DNA of 64,000 nucleotides from Marasmius tenuissimus. Taxonomy: Eukaryota > Basidiomycota > Agaricomycetes > Agaricales > Marasmiaceae. Location: assembly GCA_029532415.1 (NCBI GenBank), contig JAQOTA010000050.1:4092001-4156000 (forward strand), read 5' to 3'. Each line of letters begins with the position of its first letter. Positions within the stretch are counted from its first letter, which is position 1. Positions 54,112-64,000 of the stretch are shown here, piece after piece. A model generated the notes under the pieces. It was not told the DNA's origin and ran no database searches. It was given only the letters and a program-made list of their open reading frames with translations. The translations under genes were made by a program, and so were the position numbers.

Positions 54112-55332
54112 ATGTTTTTGATCTATGGTCTACTTCTTTCTCTCTCTTTATACGTGAACGCCGCGCTGCGAACAGTCATTGTGGACGATGCATCGGGTGA
54201 CCAGTTGTCCGGAGCCCAGATCGCCTTTTTACCTAGTAACAATGGATTCAGTCAAGGACCGCTGTGCCGGGGCTGTTCAGATTCATGGTGCCAGGGTTGT
54301 GCCCTCGAACCTGATCCGTCGAAGGCATACGGTGGAACATGGAGGGTTGCGAACCACTTTCAAGGAAATGAGACCACCAGATATCTCCAATTCGATTTTG
54401 TTGGTACGTGTCTATATATTAATGAAGAGGGATACTGCTCTGACGTCCTTCGTTATCATTCCGAAGGTATCGCAGTAGCAATTTATTGCATCGTTCCCAA
54501 TTTACCGTCCTCTTCCGGCTTGGTAACCCAATATGCGATCGACTTTAGAATCGATGACCAACTACCACCGAATGGAAAGACAACGTATAATCATGTGTCG
54601 GATGCAAGCGGAACATACGCTTACAATGTACCTGTCCTCAATCAGACTGGCTTGAGGAACGAGAGGCACACGATAATAGTGAGAATAATGCCAGTACCGG
54701 ATGTCGACGTAGTTTTGTTGTTCGACTATGCCACATACACGTGAGTTACTTTGGTTCTTTCATGAAAGCATCACGACTGACCAGGAGATTACAGTTTCGA
54801 TGACGAAAATTCCGAGCTTCAATCGACCCCGTTCTCTAGCTCAGCCAACTCGAGCAGTAGATCCATGACCAGCTCTTCCTCCACACCCATCGGTTCCACA
54901 AGTTCTATGATCCCTAGTACCAATTCCACAAGCACCGTTCCCCCGACCTCTACTCCAACACCAAGACAGGATGATAACCCCCCGGTGACTGGCAATCAGC
55001 GGAAACATCTTGCAGTTATCCTGGGAAGCTCGATCGGTAGCTTCGTAGTCTTATCAGTTCTTGGTGTCCTTCTCATTTGCTGTTTACGCCGGCGTCGCGA
55101 CTTCACTGGACCCCAGACGAGCCAAATCATTCGTCCATTCACTCCCATAATCATAAACCCCAGAAGAGGGCTCAAATCGGAACTCTCCACCGACTCCGCG
55201 GAGAACTTATCAGAGTCTGGGTCGAGTGCTCATCCACAAGAGTCAACCCACGGGGAAGGCGTGGACTCGGTAGACTCGGGCTCGGAGGATCCCCCGCCCG
55301 AGTACTCCTCTCACCCCGACGTTCCTCCGTGA
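54112..55332 (+). CDS. Single-pass membrane protein A3 with CxxC knuckle and PPxY tail
   Basis: Intact paralogue of A1. ATG 54112 gives the signal peptide MFLIYGLLLSLSLYVNA. Ectodomain: LRTVIVDDASGDQLSGAQIA, CRGCSDSWCQGCALEP, then across an intron (about 54402-54466) IAVAIYCIVPNLPSSSG, TQYAIDFRIDDQLPPNGKTT, YAYNVPVLNQTGLRNERHT and VPDVDVVLLFDYATYT. After the second intron (about 54740-54793) come FDDENSE, a long Ser/Thr/Pro stalk, the transmembrane helix LAVILGSSIGSFVVLSVLGV ending in CCLRRRR, and a tail with SEDPPPEYSSHPDVPP; stop 55330-55332. The extracellular Cys pattern, intron positions, stalk and PPEY motif are the same as in A1. Shared upstream sequence suggests co-expression of A1 and A3. 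Function unknown. Confidence 0.8.
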
Positions 55333-55690
55333 TTTACCATGCATGCGCAGCACGGGGATGTGAGGGTGTCAAATTTCTGCCGGCGGATCGGATTCGTGTT
55401 CGTCTCCGATGACACATCATACCCACTACAGCGAGCGACCAACCATTCTTTTCTACAGAAATCATTGAGTATCTACCTAGTCCCAAAGTTCCTTCCTTCC
55501 CTCTCTGCCCTCCTTTGTCTCTGGCACCCCTTCCTACACATGTACATGCAGTATACATAACCTCTTCTTATCGCCGTGTCATATTTTTCATTTTGAAGGC
55601 TTGCTTTATCGGTAAATGTACATAAGCCACTATGTATACAACAGCCCTCCTGCGAGATACTATACAAATGTATCAACATCTTTCTAGTGA
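55333..55690. other. Convergent 3' region between A3 and F-box paralogue 3
   Basis: Diverged copy of the region at 49026-49312 between A1 and the truncated F-box copy, confirming that both belong to one duplicated block. No gene. Confidence 0.5.
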
Positions 55691-58600
55691 TTAGTCCTCA
55701 AGTTGCACAGTTCCCTCCCCACCCTCCTTCGTCGCTGGCACCCCTTCCCACACACAAACATAGTCTCGATCCGGAACCGATTCCGGAAGTTGATGTCTGT
55801 AAGATTTAAGGACCGTCAGTCAAAATCCCCACCACATACCAGAGCATCAAACTCACTTATCCCGTTGATGCATCTTGATCCCTCCCTCATTCATCAGTCG
55901 CTGATTGCCGCACTTGTTGAGACAGAGGAACAACGCCTCATCCTGGACACTGAACAACTTGCGTAGAAGTGGGGACTCGTCGGCTTTCGGGAAGAGGAAG
56001 TAGTCGATTTCTTCTCTCGGAGGTCGGATTTTGTGTCTACGCAAGGTTAATTCAACGAAAAACGAAAAACAAAAGGTTGCTTACTCGTCTACGACGTGGC
56101 GTGCTACGTCAGCACGCGACACTCGTTCACTGGGGTGAAGGTGGATGTGGCAGTGATTACACGCCCAGTATCTTTCTGAATAGCTAGGATATCCTTCTCG
56201 TCTTCTTATCAACGCCGTGAGACGCGACGGTACGACTTTCCAGGTGTTCTTCTCCTTTGGATGAGCAACTCGATGTGCGACCTAACACGCTCGATGAGCT
56301 TGCGGGGGCTCAAGTCAATAATTCGAAACGAGACTTACCGCCTCCCTCCAATTCCTCGCCTCCCTTCGCGACACATTAGGACACGAAACGCAAATAAACC
56401 TATCGTCTCTCTCATCCATCTCCCTCGCCGTCGTCTTAAACCGATCCAACCCCAACTCCCTTAAAAGGACACAAACAGCCCGAAACCCGTCATAATTCCA
56501 CTCAATCTTATTCGACACCTCCCCGTCAGGATGATGATGCATATGAAGCGCCACCTTCTCCCATCCCGTAAGACACTTTCCACGGCCACACCCCTTACAT
56601 TTGAAGACGTTGATCGCGAGTTCCAACGGGTCAACGTCAGCGGATTGGACTCGATTCTTCTGAACAGGCTTGAGAAGCTCGTTCATTGCATGTTCTTTGA
56701 TCTCCGATATCAAACGATCCACAAACGACGGGATGAGGGATTTGCCTTTGTTCAACGCTTCTTCGAGGACTGAGGGATCCTTGGCTTCGTACGCAGGTTC
56801 CAGGTTCACGATACCGTCGAAAGGGGCCATAGCGAGTAAAGCCTCGTTGGGAGGCCAGATTCGTGCGGCGATGGGTGTGGTGGTTTTGCGGTGTTCGGAG
56901 ATGAGGTTGAGGACGAGGGTTTCGCGTTCTTGTTTCCGGCGTCTATCGGCGTGGGTTTGGACGATGGCGCGGTAGGGTTCTCGGATGGTTTGCCAGTCTG
57001 GTCGTATTCGTTAGTTCACAGGAGAGGCGCAGAAGGGAGAGGAACGTACTTCTTCGTGTCAAACTCGTATATCTGACTATGGCTTCGTTAAAGTCGGTGT
57101 AGCGCGAATGGAATTCTCCATCCAAGGCGATGCGAAGTTCCCACTCAGCCTCTGTAATGTCAACATCTGCGAATCCTTCTCTACGGAGACGCTTTCCGAT
57201 TCTGTAAGCGGGTTAGCAAAAAAAGAGTCGAATGTTGAATCAAGGACCAGGGAACACACTTTTTAAGCTGGTTGTCAATAACTTCTCGACTTCAGCTCTG
57301 AAATGTTGGTGAAGCTCGATGATCCATGCATTACATTCTCGTACGTGCTGCGTTACAAGAAACGTTCAGATGACGGGTCCGGATAACGAAAGCGAGAAGA
57401 GCTCACTGCCAACTGTGTAGCAACATGCGCACGTCGCGTCGTTTTATACTCCTCCATCGCTGATTCCGCACCATCGATACCAGTGTCGACGTTGATCTGC
57501 AGACGAACGCATTCCTCTAGTACAGCGTCAAAGTCAGCCTGGACGTAATGGTCGGGGTCAGTGTAATCAGCGTTCGGTGGGACACCTGCGCAGGTGATGA
57601 GTATAGGTAGTAAAATTCGAGTTTTCGGTCTCACATTGATCTAGAGTCTTGAGAATCATATCGTTGACCAGACTCATTTGTTCGATAGCTTGAATCGGCA
57701 TGCCCTCATCTCTAAATCGTGAGATTCTACATGAAATATAAGACAAGAGTGAGCGGGATCTCCAGATGATATCGTAAAGAGAGCTTAAAGCACCTTGCAC
57801 ACAAGCAGGGGTTGCACAGTCTCTTCCGAAGAGCAGCGTCTGGAGCGATAGAGACTCGTTGCTCGCCACAGTCCTACCAGAGAGGAGGTTGAGCACATTG
57901 AAGAACAATCCCAGTGGAGATACGTACATCGCATTTCGGGGCACCGAAGAGCAGTCTAGCCCACTCCGAGCCGTCTACATCGCTGGGACACGCAGGCGCG
58001 GAGGGGCCAGTGGAAGAAGCAAAGGATCTTCTCCAGATAGGGTTGGAGGCCGGGGAAGAGAGGAAAGTCCTGAATGATCGGTTCACTCGGCGAAGGGTGT
58101 AAAGATCAACAGGATGGGCGGTGGATAATATCTATAAATGTGTCCGGATGAAGATGGGGATCCGATCCGTGAGATAACGCGTCCGACTTGCCTCTAAGAT
58201 CAATTCTTGAGGTAAAGTAAACATCCTCGCGAGATTCTTGAATTTGGAGGTCTGCTTCCGCGCGCTTTCTCGTGCTCGTTTCCGGGTGTGTAATGTCATA
58301 AAGTTGACTGTTGTAACCTGAAAGTCAGCCTAGGTTTGTGGACAAGGAACATGTTACGCACGAGCAGATTTCGCCTCGTCTGCATCTCTAATCTTTTGGC
58401 AATTGTAAATCTCAGTGTCATCGTCCTCTTCCGATACATAAGGCAAATTGGACGATAGGCGAATGTTGACTGGAAATTTATTCAGCAATACGCCTTGACT
58501 AGACGTTTGAGCCAACTCACATGATGCCCGAGGGTCCCGGTTCCGTATTATGGTCGGTACTTTGCCAAAATCTGAATCGTCAAGGTAGAAAGGCTCGGCT

Positions 58601-58764
58601 TCTTCCTCGTCCTCAACCTCGGAAAAAGGGAGCGCAGGGCCACCAAAGAAGTACTTGTATTCGCGAAGGATGTCTTCTTGGGATGGGCAATAGGGTAGAC
58701 AGGAGAGTAACCACCAATTTTCGTTGGGTGGGACGGAAGGGTCTGAATCTTCGTGGGTATCCAT
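55691..58764 (-). CDS. F-box protein with C-terminal C2H2-like zinc knuckles, paralogue 3 (full length)
   Basis: Start ATG 58764 (MDTHEDSDPSVPPNENWW), acidic first exon (VEDEEEAEPFYLDDSDFG), then VNFMTLHTRKRARESARK, F-box MFTLPQELILEI...YLHPIDLYRLSSVNRSFR, and GSEWARLLFGAPKCD. The middle exons include EIKEHAMNELLKPVQKNRVQ and CKGCGRGKCLTGWEKVALHM. C-terminal knuckles after splicing: CVSC-x16-HRVAH, CNHC-x17-HVVDEH, CLNKC-x13-HQRDKH. The tail HQLPESVPDRDYVCVWEGV ends at 55691. An intron of about 59 nt joins NWREA to VAHRVAHPKEKNTW. F-box proteins recruit substrates to SCF ubiquitin ligase; the zinc knuckles could bind protein or nucleic acid, which is inference. It is the source or sister of the truncated copy at 49.3-50.4 kb and a distant paralogue of 38.5-41.5 kb. 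Confidence 0.78.
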
Positions 58765-59481
58765 GAGACAGGGGATATAGTAGTTAGGAGAAGGGTGAGT
58801 GACCTTTGCTCTGACGGTGCATATATATATTGTAGATGCACGTTAGGTGAGGCTATGTCATGAACGAAACGAGTCAAAGTCAAGCGAGAACACGAGGGAC
58901 ATCGGGGCGAGCTGTGCAGTGTATTTCTGTCAGTATGACCAGTTGGGTGATCGTTCGAGTCAGAGAACGCCAATTTAAAGGAACCGCAATCAGGCCTCGC
59001 GCTTGGCGGCTATGCGCCCGCAAGTTGGAACAGCCCATGACCGAGAACCGGGTTGGAGGGGGCACAAAGGCGCTGAACTCGTCAGGGAGGATTCAGGATA
59101 ACTGGAGATAAGGTATTGATGCCCGATTGAACTCGAGAGCAACTCAAAAAGAGACCCTAGAAAAAGCGACAGTGGTCAAGATGAGGGTCAAGACAAGCGC
59201 CCCATTAGCGCCCAACATCGTCATGGAAACAGTACAACTCGATCACCTGACCTGAATTTGTGACGCGTGGTGTTTACGAAAGTGGGTCCTTTCAAAAAAC
59301 GAACCGTGACCAAATAAACACCTTGCCTTCTTCCATCCGCATCCCTCAGCTTTCCTCCAACTCGCAAGTTCAGCCTTTTTCCAAGGCTTTCCTTACGCAG
59401 GCCTCACGCCCTTACGCATACGACGCATCGACGCTCATTCAAGACTTTGGAAGATCACTCAAAATCCAACCGAAATCCACG
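58765..59481. promoter_or_regulatory. Divergent intergenic region, F-box paralogue 3 / membrane protein
   Basis: About 0.7 kb. A TATATATATT run at about 58824-58833 is a possible TATA element for the F-box gene. Pyrimidine-rich sequence precedes ATG 59482. No gene recognised. Confidence 0.45.
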
Positions 59482-62400
59482 ATGATTCCTCTCATTCCAA
59501 CTCTCGTTCTTGCTTTCATTTCGTTCATATGTTCTGCTTTCGTTATTTTCCGAATTGTTGTACCTATACTTCCCCCTCATCCTTTGAGTAGACGTGTTGC
59601 TCCGGTGCGTTTTCAACTTTTTCTTGCCTAATGCTTCCGAATTCAGATCTGACTTGAACTCTCTCATCTAGTCTGAGTTTGGTCTTCCCAACTACCGTTC
59701 GCTCTCTACTGCAGACAAGAGGTGCGTCGCACTACTTCTATTTCGCTGTGGATGTCCACTAACGTCCCCTTTTGCAGCCATCTGTGGATAGCCTGCCTCG
59801 ACCTTCTGGCAATGGTGGCTTTCGTATGGCAAGCAATCAGTGAATTTACCGGGGGACCCACCGGTTGGGGCAACAGTCAAGACCCTCTTGCGTCCGCTCG
59901 CCTTTGGTTCGCTCTCACTGTCCGACAAACCTGCCTCCTCGTCATTGCCGGAATTACCCTGCTTCATGTCAGGCTCGGACGTTCCGTCACATTTGGCGCG
60001 AAGCACTGGATGGTCTGGGGGCTTACCCTTGTATTCGTGGTCACCTCCACTACCCTTGCCGGTGTTTTGACAGCCGCAAACATGTCCAGCCTCTTCCTCG
60101 GGCTCATGTCTTATTCGACCTTCATCGGCGTTTGCAGCAGCATCGTTTTTGGATGCCTTGTTGGAACCTTGCTCAACATCAAGCGTAACCTCACGGCACT
60201 CAACGAGGAAGAGGACACTTGGCCACCCAAGCAAGCTGAGGAGGAGAAGCCGAGGCCATCATTCTCCACTGACGAGATTGATGCTATCCGGGATGGTGCT
60301 TCTTGGATCACTTCCAATGCCAGCTCTCGTCGGGACTCTGTCTCTGCCTGGTCGTTCACGACTCATCAGACCACTATTCCTTCCCACCATGGTCATGGAC
60401 GACCCCAGAACGGTGGACACGCCTCCGTTCCAGGCAAATCCGCTTTCTGGTTTAGTCCCGTGTCGCAGGAGCACATTCCTCCAGTCCCACCACTTCCCTC
60501 TCCGTACGGTCCCATTTCCCCGACATCCGCGAGTCTCGCAGAGGCGGACCCCTTTAGGCGTGCCGTTACCCCTACCACTTCTACCACTCAGCTTATCCCT
60601 CAGCATCCTCGCCAGCGATTTGGATCGCAAACGTCGTGGCTCACGTCCAGTGCTGGATCCCATGAGACTATGTCTGCATGGTCTTTCCCTCGTTCACCCG
60701 GTCGATCTATCCGCAACGTTAGCTCGCCGAACCTGCACACGGAACTTTTGCCTTCGACCGCTGTCAACGCTTCACGTCCAGCGACGCCGGCCATGTCTGA
60801 GGCCAAAGTACTTGGTGGGTACGGATATGCACCCAAGGACTCGGAAGTAGGGCTTGCTGCTTTGGCAGCTGCTCCTGGAGCTGCTCTGGATATTTCTGTC
60901 TATCGAGCAATCGGTTGGTTCATTACTATTTGGGTTCCCCTTGTAAGTTTTCTCCATTGTCTATCAACGAAAATGCTCTCGAGACTCACTTTTTTGTCTC
61001 ACTCAATAGGCACTTTCATATCCTTACTTGATTTCTCTCTCACAGGACCATTCTGCAACGACAATCATCTCGATTTTACTCACGTTATCGGTTACGCTTT
61101 CCTCCCCTCTCCTTGCCTTGAACATCCTTTGCCGCTGCCCAATGCCTGTTCCCGATGGCCTGTTCGACGTGCAGGGTGACCTCCCCAATAACCTTGTCCG
61201 TGGACCTTCTCCCACTAACACTGAGCCGACTCTCAAATGGTCGCATGAGTACAAACGTAGCACGAGTGCGAGCGTCACCGTCATTGAGGGACGTCGCAGC
61301 GGTGATGTTTGGCTCGCCAAGGGTGACGCTGTTGATGGTCGCAACAAGATGAGCAGGGCTATGAGCATGATGTCCCCGATGCCTAAGCTCTCTGTCATGC
61401 CTACTCAGGAGATTGAAGACGGCGAGCTCACCCCTCCTCTCCCCATCCAAATCGACGAAACGCCTTCCCGCTTGAGCTATCACAACCGCTCCCACTCGGA
61501 GACCAGTGCTCAGTTTGGAAGGATCAGGAAGGAATCGGCAGGCAGCTCGCACGTCGATGACTCCTTGGCGTATGCTTCGAGGATCATGGTCGCTCAGAAA
61601 CACTACTCGACACTTGCTCAGACTGTTCATGTTCCCGCTTCCCCGGAGAAGAGAGCTTCTGCTGATGAGCGCATCTTAGACGATGCTGAGGGCTTCTCCA
61701 ACTCTGTCAACAAGAGGAACAGCACCGTTGAGGCTGGTCAACATCTCCGCACCCGTTCCGTTTCTTCCATCAGTGGCCCCAAGACACCCACCACCGGCGA
61801 ATCGTTCAACATCAGCCCGCCTCCTTCGTTCCCTCTCCCACCTACACCTCCTAACGTTCGTGCAGCCCGCTTGGCCAAGCAACACAAGCGCAGCTTCTCA
61901 TCTGAAGCAGCTACCGGGTACTCGTTTGGTGCTGTTGACGACATGAACGAGATCGACGCTCTCACTGCTGGAGTCTTGCCTCTCCTTGTCCCCGGATTGA
62001 AAGTCGGACAGGGAATGAAGATCAAGGACTCGCCCCCCGCCACTTGGAGTCGCCGTGGTCGTGGTGCTGGTAGGAAATCTCCCCAGCCCAGCCACAGCAG
62101 GAGCAGGAGCAGGAGTGCCGCTGGAAAGGTCGACGGGAAGACCGCTAGGCTTTTGAAGGCTTTGGATGAATTCGGCGAGGAGTTCTCATCTCCCGAGATT
62201 CATTCTACCCCCGCTCGGACCAAGGCTAAGGCTGCTGAACAGAGGAAGAGGAAGACTTCGGCTCACAAGAGGAACCATATGAGCTTGCCCAGGTAAGACT
62301 TAATTTGTTCTCGGTTGTGAATCTTGTGCTCATCTTGTTCTGTTTCAGTCTTGGACTCGGTAAGGACGGTGTCCACTCTTTCGCCAACTGGGCCAACGAT

Positions 62401-63405
62401 GTTGGACGCGCCTTGGAGACCAGGATCGGCCAGTACACTGCCGTCCCCTCCAGTGTCGAGATCAGCGCCAGGAGGAACACTGTTTTCGGTGGTGAATCCT
62501 CTTCGCATATGCGTTCTGAAACCACCGGACGTGCCCCCGTGTCGTCAACTCTCGGAAGGGCCATGTCGACTCGCACTCTCGGTCTCCGCGCTGAGGTTCC
62601 CCACGGCGTCGACACTGCACGATCCTCCATCGTTTCCATGAACCGGGATCACATTCCTGCGTCGGCTGCTTCCACCGTCACTTTGTTTGACGACTTTGCA
62701 GCCGCCGGCCCTCAGGCTGAGAGCACCCCTCACAACAACGGTTCTCACAAGCGTATAACCGAAGAAGATGATGTCCCCCCACTCCCCACCGCCAACCAAC
62801 TCACCGGCACCAACCGCAACTCACGTCGCTCAAGCATTGTATATATCAAGTCTGACGAAAACGCTACTGTAACGCCCCCTAATCACGTCAACAACGCAAA
62901 CGCCACGTCCTCTACGAGCTCTTCTCTCGCCCAGTGGTCTTCCCGAGCGGTTCGACCACTTATACCCAAATCTGCCAAACTTCTGCGCAAGGTGTCCAAA
63001 GCATCTCCACCAGCATCGTCTGCAGCGCAGGACGAGAATTCGAAACCCGAGTCTCCGAAGACAGGTCTACGACCTTTGTCACTTCTCCAGGCCCGTGATA
63101 CCAATGCCGACTTTAACTCCAACGGTGTTGTCGAGACTGTCGTTGAAAAAAGTAACACGCGGCCACTGATTCTCGGGAAGAAACAGAAATCGAGAGGAGC
63201 TCCCAAAGCCGGTGATGAGAATGCAAACCCGGTTGAACCACTTCGCACCAAAGCGAAGCACAACTTGAAGCCGTTGAAGTTGGCCAGATCTGAGACTAGC
63301 AAGATGCGAGGCATCTTGAGAGCTCAGGAGGAAGTCCCGAACGTTGTTGTTAGGCCTCCCTCTACGGTTGACCAATACGCGTATGCGTACAATTTCCGTG
63401 ACTGA
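59482..63405 (+). CDS. Large multi-pass membrane protein with long Ser/Pro-rich cytosolic regions
   Basis: Family not recognised. ATG 59482 opens with a hydrophobic helix (MIPLIPTLVLAFISFICSAF then VIFRIVVPILPPHP). Short exons lead to SHLWIACLDLLAMVAFVWQA, LWFALTVRQTCLLVIAGITL, WMVWGLTLVFVVTSTTLAGV and SYSTFIGVCSSIVFGCLVGT, giving four further helices. A ~200-residue Ser/Pro-rich loop follows, then ISVYRAIGWFITIWVPL and, across an intron (about 60943-61009), ALSYPYLISLS with TIISILLTLSVTLSSPLLAL, two more helices: about seven in all. The very long C-terminal region (about 700 residues) is disordered, with PPPSFPLPPTPP, RSRSRSAAGK and many Ser/Thr, an intron at about 62295-62345, and a stop at 63405. 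Seven helices with a long tail recall a GPCR-like layout, but helix spacing is atypical and no signature was seen. Confidence 0.75.
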
Positions 63406-63787
63406 GGGATAGGTGCGTTGCAGTCATCTGAAAATGGCGCTGTCGACGAACTTTATTCTTTGTCGTATCTTTATTCACATTCTTGAACGCTTTCCCGCTT
63501 TCTTGCTGTCTATGTTTTCTCTCTCTCTCTTGCTTTCATACTCGCTGTCGATATCGCTCTTGCTTTCGCTTTTTTACGTGCAAGTCTGTCTGCTCTGAAC
63601 CAACTATGTAGTAACGGTGTATCATCACCACCTCACTCACTCACCGTATTATGCTGTGACGCACATATGCTTTCCTCATCTTTCTTGCTCTGCTACGTAC
63701 TGCTCTCGTTATCGGATGCTCTCGATGAACTTCCTAAATATCTATATGCTCTAGATTTCTCTTTTACCTCTCCGTGAACTCTGAAAT
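63406..63787. other. 3' flank of the membrane-protein gene
   Basis: T/C-rich with several CTCTCT runs; no gene recognised. Confidence 0.4.
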
Positions 63788-63985
63788 TCAATCAGATTTC
63801 TGCAAAGCGCTCCGGCCGATATCGCCGAACGGGTTGAGCTGATCAAGTGACGAAGTTGCCACCTTGCTTTCTTCACGTCCATCACCAGTGCCTGAACATT
63901 GTGCGTTACTGAGACTCTTAGGCTGTGAATTTACCATTCTCTCGCTTTGAAAGGCCTCATTTCGCGTTGAAAGCTTGTTGCTCAT
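63788..63985 (-). CDS. Possible last exon of a minus-strand gene running off the right edge
   Basis: An open frame of 65 codons ends in SSLDQLNPFGDIGRSALQKS D with stop at 63788. The hydrophilic sequence with a terminal NPFGD motif looks like a real protein C-terminus rather than a random frame. An in-frame TGA lies just upstream of the ATG at 63985, so if it is part of a larger gene, an intron must intervene. No family recognised; the evidence is compositional only. Confidence 0.3.
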   Translation of the reverse strand: MSNKLSTRNEAFQSERMVNSQPKSLSNAQCSGTGDGREESKVATSSLDQLNPFGDIGRSALQKSD

Positions 63986-64000
63986 GACATATTCTCAACC

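Overview
The window is nuclear DNA of a filamentous basidiomycete, most likely an Agaricomycete. The evidence is dense genes on both strands, many GT-AG introns of about 50-60 nt, and protein families with fungal architecture (SepA/Bni1-type formin, Yen1/GEN1 resolvase, Pah1/Ned1 lipin, TIP41, fungal acetate kinase and phosphoketolase). No rRNA, convincing tRNA, CRISPR array or prokaryotic operon was seen.

The left two thirds (1-38.4 kb) is ordinary housekeeping territory. In order: formin C-terminal part, nucleoside hydrolase, Yen1/GEN1 Holliday-junction resolvase, an unrecognised conserved-looking protein, dynein light intermediate chain, TIP41, TAF12, RRS1, TFIIB, a GPI-type secreted protein, phosphatidate phosphatase (lipin), complex I subunit B22/NDUFB9, RRN3, a probable F-box protein, an epoxide hydrolase, a Btz/CASC3-like exon-junction protein and UTP14. 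Several of these serve basal transcription (TAF12, TFIIB, RRN3) or ribosome biogenesis (RRS1, UTP14), and several are divergent pairs with very short shared promoters.

The right third (38.4-58.8 kb) is the unusual part. Acetate kinase and phosphoketolase, the two enzymes of the Xfp-Ack route from xylulose-5-P/fructose-6-P to acetate, are transcribed divergently. The gap between them holds a mirrored ~92-bp element, one arm in front of each gene, and a ~0.4 kb MITE-like palindrome. The pair is flanked by two related F-box genes that also carry three C2H2-like zinc knuckles. Between phosphoketolase and the right-hand F-box gene lies a decayed tandem duplication: a three-member family of single-pass membrane proteins (conserved CxxC-CxxC knuckle outside, PPxY motif inside), one member of which has lost its start codon; a truncated F-box copy joined tail-in to a phosphoketolase fragment; and a gene-poor stretch. 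The full-length phosphoketolase lacks about 53 nt at a highly conserved active-site segment and is frameshifted there, so as written it is not a normal gene.

The window closes with a large multi-pass membrane protein with long Ser/Pro-rich cytosolic regions (59.5-63.4 kb) and a possible terminal exon of a minus-strand gene at the right edge. All exon boundaries come from reading splice consensus and protein-family conservation by eye; none was computed.
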